Shown here piece by piece: positions 50,899 through 56,562 of a stretch of DNA of 56,562 nt. Position 1 is the stretch's first letter. Every line of letters begins with the position of its first letter. Position numbers and translations under genes: made by a program. The notes below the pieces were generated by a model. That model was not told the origin of the DNA and searched no databases. It saw nothing but the letters and a program-made list of their open reading frames with translations. Source of the stretch: Oscillospiraceae bacterium (lineage in GTDB: Bacteria > Bacillota > Clostridia > Oscillospirales > Acutalibacteraceae); contig SVOQ01000016.1 of the NCBI GenBank assembly GCA_015066345.1, positions 1-56,562 on the forward strand, written 5' to 3'.

Positions 50899-51459
50899 TT
50901 GGTTAAATTTGATGCTTTCGCAGGTGGTATCGAAATCGGCGGTCTGCGTAATATGTTAGATATTAAAATTCTCATTTGCTATATATTAAAATCAGTTAAA
51001 GTTCCTATGAAAAGAACTCAGATTTGCGACACTCTTCAGAAAACGGGTCTCGTGAATTATTTTGATGCTAATTCTGCCATTGATGAATTACTTGAAACCA
51101 ATACGGTTCGCGAAGAAGATTTTATGGGTGAACCCCATATTACCGTAACTGCTCTTGGCAGAAACAGTGCAACGGAACTTGAAAATACTCTCTTACCGGG
51201 TGTACGTGATAAAGCGGTTAAAACTGCATTGAATGTTGTTGCAAGAGCTCGTTCCGAAAGAGAGAATAATGTAATTATTACTAAGAAGGACGATAGTTGC
51301 GACGTTACCTTTGAAATTCAAAGTAATGGTGATGTTTTACTTTCGTTGACCCTTAACGTAGCCGACGTTTTACAAGCCGAACAGTTAAAGGAGGGCTTTT
51401 TAGATAACCCCGACGAATTATATTCGGATATTATTGACAGACTTATCGGGGATAAATAA
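50899..51459 (+). CDS. DUF4364 protein, winged-helix-like
   Basis: A 186-residue protein of the DUF4364 family, common in Clostridia and of unknown function. MLDIKILICYILKSVKVPMK, then RTQICDTLQKTGLVNYFDAN looks like a winged-helix DNA-binding segment. The C-terminal part is beta-rich (IQSNGDVLLSLTLNVADV). TTG 50899 is preferred because AAGGGAG lies ten bases before it, whereas ATG 50890 abuts that site. It has its own promoter and terminator. Confidence 0.85.
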   Translation: MVKFDAFAGGIEIGGLRNMLDIKILICYILKSVKVPMKRTQICDTLQKTGLVNYFDANSAIDELLETNTVREEDFMGEPHITVTALGRNSATELENTLLPGVRDKAVKTALNVVARARSERENNVIITKKDDSCDVTFEIQSNGDVLLSLTLNVADVLQAEQLKEGFLDNPDELYSDIIDRLIGDK

Positions 51460-51470
51460 AATCAAATTTT

Positions 51471-51501
51471 AAGCGAGGATTTTTGTCCTCGCTTTTTTCT
51501 T
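51471..51501 (+). terminator. intrinsic terminator after the DUF4364 gene
   Basis: AAGCGAGGA (51471-51479) pairs with TCCTCGCTT (51486-51494) across a 6-base loop, followed by TTTTCTTTT. Confidence 0.9.
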
Positions 51502-51510
51502 TTGTTTATG

Positions 51511-51539
51511 TTTAAAACAAATTTTCCTGATAATAATAT
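51511..51539 (+). promoter_or_regulatory. possible promoter of the sugar transporter operon
   Basis: TTTAAA (51511-51516), 17 bases, TAATAT (51534-51539). A weak match, but correctly placed 33 bases before the ATPase gene. No operator palindrome or catabolite-response site is evident. Confidence 0.35.
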
Positions 51540-51571
51540 TTCAAGTAAAGGTCAAAACAGGAAGTGAGCAA

Positions 51572-53065
51572 ATGTCAAAAACTATTCTGAAAATGACGGA
51601 TATAGCAAAAAGCTTTTCGGGTGTACAGGCGCTTAAAAACGCGGCTCTTGAATTAAGAGCGGGTGAGGTACACGCCCTTATGGGTGAAAACGGTGCGGGT
51701 AAATCAACACTTATGAAAATACTTACGGGTATTCATTCAAAGGATTCGGGTGAAATTGAACTATTCGGTGAAAAGGTTGAGTTTCAAAACGTTAAAGAAT
51801 CTCAGGAAAAGGGTATAGCAATTATTCATCAGGAACTTAATATGATGAAGGATTTAACCGTTGCACAAAATATCTTTATCGGTAGAGAACCTATGGCCCT
51901 TGGGGTTTTTATTGATGACAGAAAAATGGAAAAGGAAGCTAAGAAATTACTCGATTATGTTGGTGTGAATATTTCACCGTCAACACGGCTTGGTAACTTA
52001 ACTGTCGGTAAGCAACAAATGGTTGAAATTGCTAAAGCCATATCCCATAATTCAAAACTTTTAATTCTTGACGAACCTACTGCCGCTCTTACATCAGTTG
52101 AGGTTGATGAACTGTTTCGTATTATGAATGAGCTTAAAGCAAAGGGTATAGGAATGATTTATATTTCCCATAGAATGGACGAAATAAGAAGAATATCCGA
52201 CCGTGTTACGGTTATGCGTGACGGTGAATATATAGGTACAATAAATACTGCGGAAACTAATACCGAGGAAATAGTAAAAATGATGGTTGGTAGGGTAGTA
52301 TACGGCGAAAATAAAGAGAAAAGCACTTGTCCTGAGGGTTCTCCCGTAGTTCTTGAGGTTAATAATCTAAATGTTGGTGACAGTGTTAAAAATGTCAGTT
52401 TTAAACTCAGAAAAGGTGAAATTTTAGGCTTTTCGGGTCTTATGGGTGCGGGGCGTACCGAGGTTGCAAGAGCAATTTTCGGTGCGGATAAAAAAGATAG
52501 CGGTGAGATTAAAGTTAACGGTAATTTAACGGAAATTAATTCACCACGTGAGGCGGTTAAAAACGGCATTTGCTATATCTCGGAGGACAGAAAAAGATTC
52601 GGTCTTTTACTGGATAAATCCGTTGCAGAAAACTCCGTTTTAGCAAGTGTTGACTCCTTTGTGAAATTAGGATTTATTGATGATGGTGAAGCGAGAAAAA
52701 CTGCCGAAGAAGTAAATAAAAAACTCAGAACCAAAACTCCCTCAATGTCTCAAAAGGTACGTAATCTTTCAGGTGGTAATCAACAAAAGGTAGTTGTTGC
52801 CCGTTGGCTTATTAAAAACTCGGATATTTTTATATTCGATGAACCTACGAGGGGTATTGATATCGGAGCTAAAAGCGAAATGTACGCACTTATGGATGAT
52901 TTGGTTAAAAATGGTAAATCTATAATTATGATATCTTCCGAACTTGCGGAAATTCAACGTGTTTCCGATAGAGTTATTGTTATGTGCGAGGGCAGAATAA
53001 CGGGTGAATTACCCATCGAAAAAGCAACTCAGGAAAATATTATGAATTACGCAATGATGCGGTAA
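51572..53065 (+). CDS. sugar ABC transporter ATPase (RbsA/MglA type)
   Basis: A 497-residue double ATPase energising a simple-sugar importer. The first domain has GENGAGKSTLMKIL (Walker A near residue 38), LTVGKQQMVEIAKAI (signature) and LLILDEPTAALT (Walker B). The second has a family-typical altered Walker A (SGLMGAGRTEVARAI) with NLSGGNQQKVVVAR and FIFDEPTRGIDI. GGAAGTGAGC precedes the ATG. It is first of a three-gene operon with permease and binding protein. The sugar cannot be named: ribose, xylose and galactose systems look alike. Confidence 0.94.
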   Translation: MSKTILKMTDIAKSFSGVQALKNAALELRAGEVHALMGENGAGKSTLMKILTGIHSKDSGEIELFGEKVEFQNVKESQEKGIAIIHQELNMMKDLTVAQNIFIGREPMALGVFIDDRKMEKEAKKLLDYVGVNISPSTRLGNLTVGKQQMVEIAKAISHNSKLLILDEPTAALTSVEVDELFRIMNELKAKGIGMIYISHRMDEIRRISDRVTVMRDGEYIGTINTAETNTEEIVKMMVGRVVYGENKEKSTCPEGSPVVLEVNNLNVGDSVKNVSFKLRKGEILGFSGLMGAGRTEVARAIFGADKKDSGEIKVNGNLTEINSPREAVKNGICYISEDRKRFGLLLDKSVAENSVLASVDSFVKLGFIDDGEARKTAEEVNKKLRTKTPSMSQKVRNLSGGNQQKVVVARWLIKNSDIFIFDEPTRGIDIGAKSEMYALMDDLVKNGKSIIMISSELAEIQRVSDRVIVMCEGRITGELPIEKATQENIMNYAMMR

Positions 53066-53077
53066 GGGGCTAAAACT

Positions 53078-54076
53078 ATGGACAATAAACTAAAAGAGAA
53101 AAACTCATTTTTGAGTAGTTTTTTTGAAAAAAGTAAACAGAATTTCATAATCGTTGCCGCATTAGTGGTTCTTGTATTTCTGTTTTATTTTTTGAACCCT
53201 AACTTTTTAAATGAATATAACATCATTAGTATGGCGCAGTCTTTGGCACCATACGCTATTATGGGTCTCGGTGTTACCTTTGCCATCGCTACGGGCGGTA
53301 TTGACTTATCAATCGGTACTGTTTGTATAGCATCGTCGGTGGTGGCAGGTAAACTTTTTACCGAGGGTATTATTCCCTTATGGGGAACCGTTCCTGTGAT
53401 GATAGCAATAGGCGGTCTGTTCGGGCTTATAAACGGACTACTTATATCGAAACTAAAACTACCTGCCTTTATTGCAACTCTTGGCACAATGATGGTTTCA
53501 AGAGGACTTTCGGCAATTATAGTTAACGCACCAAATGTGTTCTATCCCACGGGTACGGCTTTTAATAAAATATTTTCTAATTACAACGGCTTCCCGTCGG
53601 GTATTATCTGGGTCGGTGTATTTATGATTGTTTGTATGTACCTTATGTATAAAAACAAAGTTGGTAGGTATATACTCTCTATCGGTTCTAATGAAGAAGC
53701 AACCCGTTTATCAGGAATAAATACGGATAAATATAAAATAGTTGCCTACGTTTTAACGGGGCTTGGAGCGGGTCTTGCGGCTATATTCTGGTCATCGTCA
53801 TTTGTTACGGTTGCGTCAGCTACGGGAAATGGTATGGAGCTTGATGCCATTGCGGGTGTTTATATCGGCGGTACATCTGCCGCGGGCGGTGTTGCGTCGG
53901 TAGGTGGCTCGGTAATTGGTGCCGCTATGCTTGTGGTAATACGTTCGGGACTTAATTTCGTTCTTGCTAAATATAACGTGAGTGTAAACTCAACCTACGT
54001 TACCTACGTTCTTACGGGTGTCATAGTTGTTTTCTCAGTTTTAATTGACATTCTTAAAAATAAAAAGAAAAAATAA
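53078..54076 (+). CDS. sugar ABC transporter permease (RbsC/MglC type)
   Basis: A 332-residue BPD_transp_2 permease with about eight to ten membrane segments. FAIATGGIDLSIGTVCIASS and LKLPAFIATLGTMMVSRGLS are the family hallmarks, with EEATRLSGINTDKYKIVAY as the cytoplasmic loop that contacts the ATPase. The highly basic tail (LKNKKKK) lies in the cytoplasm. It starts 12 bases after the ATPase gene. Confidence 0.94.
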   Translation: MDNKLKEKNSFLSSFFEKSKQNFIIVAALVVLVFLFYFLNPNFLNEYNIISMAQSLAPYAIMGLGVTFAIATGGIDLSIGTVCIASSVVAGKLFTEGIIPLWGTVPVMIAIGGLFGLINGLLISKLKLPAFIATLGTMMVSRGLSAIIVNAPNVFYPTGTAFNKIFSNYNGFPSGIIWVGVFMIVCMYLMYKNKVGRYILSIGSNEEATRLSGINTDKYKIVAYVLTGLGAGLAAIFWSSSFVTVASATGNGMELDAIAGVYIGGTSAAGGVASVGGSVIGAAMLVVIRSGLNFVLAKYNVSVNSTYVTYVLTGVIVVFSVLIDILKNKKKK

Positions 54077-54090
54077 TCGGAGGTCTATGT

Positions 54091-55182
54091 ATGAAATTTA
54101 AAAAAATTACGGCGTTAATATGTGTAGTTGTCCTTATGTTAACCCTCTTTAGCGGTTGCGGTGGCGATGACAATAACGCGGATACTACCATTGGCGGTAA
54201 TGGTGGTAACAACGGCACAAATGCTTCAAAAACAATCGGTGTTGTGGCTAAAGGTGAATCCCACGCTTTCTGGCAGGCAGTAAAGAAGGGTGCAGAGGAT
54301 GCGGCTAAAAAATACGGTTATAATATAACATTCCGAGGTCCTGCAACCGAAAGCTCATCCGACCTTCCTTCACAAAAGGAAATGGTTCAGACCGCTCTTT
54401 CAAATAACGTTTCGGGACTTGTTGTGGCTACAATAGGTGAGGGCTTTGCCGATATGCTCACTCAGGCTTATGACAAGAAAATTCCTGTTGTGCAGTTCGA
54501 TAGCGGTATATGGGAAGCAGATATTAAAACCCTTGATTCACAGAATAAAAACCCGATTGTATCAACCGTTGCTACTTCTAATAAAAATGCGGCGGCACTT
54601 AATGCGGAGCATTTCTTTGATGCTATTAAAGAGGATATTGCAAAAAGCACGGACACTTACGTTATAGGCGTAATTCAACACGACGAAACACAGACGGGTA
54701 TTGACAGAGTTTCGGGCTTTACCGAAAAATTCACCGAACTTGCAGATACAGATGAAGCCACTAAGGGTAAATATAAAATCGAAAAAGAGGTAAAACCCGG
54801 TGACTCCAATAATGCGTATATTGACGCTCTTAACGCCCTTGTTGAGAAAAAATGTAAGGCGGTATTTATGTCTAACGAGGGTGTTGTAAAACAGGTGAGT
54901 GATGCCATTGCCGCAAATCAGGGTAAGTATGACGGTATCGTTTTCAGTGGTTTTGACGCAGGTACAAAGCAAATTGAATGGATTAAAAACAAGGATTCTA
55001 AATCAAAGCTTATCGGTGCGGTTGCTCAGGACTCTTACAATATAGGCTATAACGCAGTAGAGCAGTGTGTTTTTGCCATTGAGGGCAAGGACGTTAAAAC
55101 AAAAGTCGATATCGAGGGTCAGTGGTACGATATGGAAAATATAGATAAAATGATTCAGGATAATATAGTTTATCAGGGATAA
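54091..55182 (+). CDS. sugar-binding lipoprotein (periplasmic-binding-protein type I)
   Basis: A 363-residue solute receptor of the RbsB/MglB class, tethered outside the cell: signal peptide MKFKKITALICVVVLMLT and lipobox FSGC near residue 23, followed by an Asn/Gly linker. The mature domain has AKGESHAFWQAVKKGAEDAA, FRGPATESSSDLPSQKEMVQ, then PVVQFDSGIW and FSGFDAGTKQIEW, the two-lobe ligand-binding core. It is last in the operon, whereas the binding protein is often first. The ligand is unknown. Confidence 0.93.
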   Translation: MKFKKITALICVVVLMLTLFSGCGGDDNNADTTIGGNGGNNGTNASKTIGVVAKGESHAFWQAVKKGAEDAAKKYGYNITFRGPATESSSDLPSQKEMVQTALSNNVSGLVVATIGEGFADMLTQAYDKKIPVVQFDSGIWEADIKTLDSQNKNPIVSTVATSNKNAAALNAEHFFDAIKEDIAKSTDTYVIGVIQHDETQTGIDRVSGFTEKFTELADTDEATKGKYKIEKEVKPGDSNNAYIDALNALVEKKCKAVFMSNEGVVKQVSDAIAANQGKYDGIVFSGFDAGTKQIEWIKNKDSKSKLIGAVAQDSYNIGYNAVEQCVFAIEGKDVKTKVDIEGQWYDMENIDKMIQDNIVYQG

Positions 55183-55188
55183 AAACAG

Positions 55189-55221
55189 AGAGATATGGGG
55201 AAACCTATATCTCTTTTTTTA
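55189..55221 (+). terminator. intrinsic terminator of the sugar transporter operon
   Basis: AGAGATAT (55189-55196) pairs with ATATCTCT (55207-55214), loop GGGGAAACCT, followed by a T-run to 55220. Confidence 0.85.
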
Positions 55222-55279
55222 TAAATTTACATATGTTGTTTGGAAGAGTTGACTAAAAGTAAGGGGGCTTTTTCGAACC

Positions 55280-55308
55280 TTGACTCAATAAATTCTATAT
55301 GCTATATT
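55280..55308 (+). promoter_or_regulatory. promoter of the 55427 lipoprotein gene
   Basis: TTGACT (55280-55285), 17 bases, TATATT (55303-55308) with an extended TGC. The leader is about 110 bases and holds an 8-base inverted repeat, ATTTGTTG-AAA-CAACAAAT, at 55382-55400, 14 bases before AAAGGAGA. Confidence 0.7.
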
Positions 55309-55426
55309 AATCGTGTAGGAAGTTAATTGGCAAAATCATTCAGAAGACATTCTGCGTTTGAAGTTTTTTGATAATTCGGATATTTGTTGAAACAACAAAT
55401 GTAGTTTATTGAAAGGAGAACATTAT

Positions 55427-56158
55427 ATGCGTTTACGAAAGAAATTGTTTTTTATCATTCTTGCAGTTTTGTTAGTTTTAACTTCTTGTCAAAGGGTTCC
55501 GAAAGAGGTAGTAAAGGCCAATAACGAGGAGTTAACGTCATTTTCATATAACGGAGCAGAATATGTGGAACACGTATATGATTCTGATGATAGTTTCCGT
55601 CCGTTTCAGTGTAGTTACAGTTTAACTGAATCTAAAAGAAGTTTTTTAGAAAAAGATTTATATTCTATTGATGAATCATTTGTTGCAGATAAAAGGGATG
55701 AAAATCTGAATTTTATATATATGCCAACATTACTTTGGGAAACATCTATTTATCAGCGAAAAAGTTTTATTGTCCCGGAACTCAAGGATATTCATAATGA
55801 AGTTGATAATATATTAATAGTTTATCCCGATGTTAACACCAAGGATAACGTTGAAAATCAAGTGATTGATGATCCTAGGCAGATTTCTTTGATATTGAAT
55901 TTTTTTGAGTCTCTTGATAGTTCAAAACCGATAAAATCCGATGGCTTACCTGCGGATAATAAAGAAATATATATGTGTGCCGTTTCAGGTTACTATGGTG
56001 GCGAGTTCGATGTTGGTCCTGAATTCATCTATTTTTCTGATGGTGAATTGATTGCTTTTGTTGATGGTAAGCAATACAAGGCTTCTGCAGAAGTGAACGA
56101 TATTTTACAAAATACCAAACGGATAGAATATCAGAAGGAATTAACTTTTATGGGATAA
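55427..56158 (+). CDS. exported lipoprotein of unknown family
   Basis: A 243-residue lipoprotein. ATG 55427 is chosen for its AAAGGAGAA site; the signal peptide ends at the lipobox LTSC (Cys near residue 21). The mature protein is acidic, with YNGAEYVEHVYDSDDSFRPF and SGYYGGEFDVGPEFIYFSDG; the latter resembles small lipoproteins that bear a single beta-sandwich, but no family is identified. Followed by an inverted repeat, a gene remnant and another membrane protein, so it may belong to a surface or bacteriocin-like locus. Confidence 0.72.
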   Translation: MRLRKKLFFIILAVLLVLTSCQRVPKEVVKANNEELTSFSYNGAEYVEHVYDSDDSFRPFQCSYSLTESKRSFLEKDLYSIDESFVADKRDENLNFIYMPTLLWETSIYQRKSFIVPELKDIHNEVDNILIVYPDVNTKDNVENQVIDDPRQISLILNFFESLDSSKPIKSDGLPADNKEIYMCAVSGYYGGEFDVGPEFIYFSDGELIAFVDGKQYKASAEVNDILQNTKRIEYQKELTFMG

Positions 56159-56169
56159 ACACAATTACG

Positions 56170-56228
56170 AAATCAGGGGTTGTTTTTTCGTTAAAAAACA
56201 ACCCAATCACAGAACCGTCCCCTGATTT
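56170..56228. repeat. nested inverted repeat with two alternative stems
   Basis: AAATCAGGGG (56170-56179) pairs perfectly with CCCCTGATTT (56219-56228). Inside, GGGTTGTTTTTT (56177-56188) pairs perfectly with AAAAAACAACCC (56193-56204) around CGTT. The stems share GGG, so only one can form fully at a time. From memory, GAACCGTCCCCTG-type repeats occur in many Clostridial genomes as REP-like elements. No transposase gene is present. It could also be the terminator of the lipoprotein gene, but there is no U-tract after either stem. Confidence 0.6.
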
Positions 56229-56364
56229 TTCATGTCATTTGGTTGGTGCATATAGAATGAGTCAAGCATTGCCGGCAAATGAGGCGGTTTGGGACGCGAA
56301 TGGCACCCAAGCATCAACATATATGGCAATGTATGGTGGATACGACATATCGGAGGTGTGGTAA
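56229..56364 (+). pseudogene. 3' remnant of a gene coupled to the next gene
   Basis: A frame with coherent-looking protein (CHLVGAYRMSQALP, then VWDANGTQASTYMAMYGGYD) ends at TAA 56362-56364, sharing a base with the ATG of the next gene (TAATG). Such coupling is typical of real gene pairs. No start codon with a ribosome binding site is visible upstream, where the inverted repeat begins, so the 5' part seems to have been lost or replaced by that element. The family is not recognised. Confidence 0.45.
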
Positions 56365-56562
56365 TGAAAAAACGTTGGGTTTTATGTGTAAGTGTTATAC
56401 TGAATATTGTGCTTATTGTATCGCTATTCATAACTGTAGTGCATAATGTTTATGAGAGCGAAAGTTATAAAAATGAAAATGAAATATATACATTGGATGT
56501 ATTGTATAACCAAGAAATGGAAAAAGCTGTCAGTAACTATGAAAAAAGTGAAATCAACAAAA
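56364..56562 (+). CDS. membrane-anchored protein, cut by window end
   Basis: At least 66 residues: a basic start (MKKRWVLC), a transmembrane or signal segment (VSVILNIVLIVSLFITVV), then a charged, coiled-coil-like stretch rich in Glu, Lys and Asn (NEIYTLDVLYNQEMEKAVSN). GGAGGTG stands just before the ATG. The rest lies outside the window. Likely a small surface or regulatory protein; no family is identifiable. Confidence 0.6.
   Translation, partial: MKKRWVLCVSVILNIVLIVSLFITVVHNVYESESYKNENEIYTLDVLYNQEMEKAVSNYEKSEINK

Overview
The window looks like a low-GC, spore-forming Gram-positive bacterium of the class Clostridia, probably close to Ruminococcaceae/Oscillospiraceae. The evidence is spoVM, a ytfJ/gerW-type gene, a PdaB-like deacetylase, the prpC-prkC-rsgA cluster, RemA, CdaA/CdaR, GGAGG-type ribosome binding sites, frequent TTG starts and one dockerin protein. 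This placement rests on gene content and recognised protein families only; no database search was possible. No rRNA, tRNA, CRISPR array, transposase or integrase gene was found.

Layout. (1) Positions 1-4150 are an accessory region. Three ungapped 80-bp direct repeats (301-380, 1211-1290, 4071-4150) separate small cargo modules: a 67-residue orphan, a Fic toxin with a 55-residue antitoxin, and an Xre repressor divergent from a secreted dockerin/phosphoesterase/leucine-rich-repeat protein. The third repeat is the 3' end of an intact polysaccharide deacetylase gene. The other two are detached copies of that gene end, each still encoding a DGY(K/E)FVTVS-type peptide on the minus strand. The segment therefore looks like a stack of modules inserted one after another at the 3' end of one gene. 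(2) 4857-7676 holds two FAD oxidoreductases. (3) 7909-12536 holds asnS, an aspartate aminotransferase, ispF, and a DUF3343/cysteine desulfurase-like pair behind a structured leader. (4) 12603-24818 covers c-di-AMP synthesis (cdaA, cdaR), a lipoprotein, a two-component system, prmC, an M50 peptidase, scpA-scpB, sporulation-related genes and a D,D-carboxypeptidase. (5) 24834-38672 is dense housekeeping: rluB, yicC, remA, gmk, rpoZ, priA, def, fmt, rsmB, rlmN, prpC, prkC, rsgA and the 24-residue spoVM. (6) 38757-46608 holds a phosphoesterase, a second D,D-carboxypeptidase, rplM-rpsI, a lipoprotein/zinc-ribbon pair, a teichoic-acid type polymerase with a LicD fusion, and a DUF4234 protein. (7) 46850-51459 holds valS, folC and a DUF4364 gene. 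(8) 51572-55182 is a sugar ABC importer. (9) 55427-56562 is a small cell-surface gene set containing an inverted repeat next to a gene remnant.

The genes from 12603 to 38672 form a nearly continuous plus-strand run with many 1-30 base overlaps, so long co-transcribed units are likely. They link cell-envelope signalling (c-di-AMP, PASTA kinase), chromosome segregation, nucleotide supply, translation start and release, and sporulation. Several hairpins place a Shine-Dalgarno sequence in their 3' arm next to a U-rich stretch and start codon (4816-4846, 11094-11160, 23632-23669). This may be a recurrent mode of expression control here.
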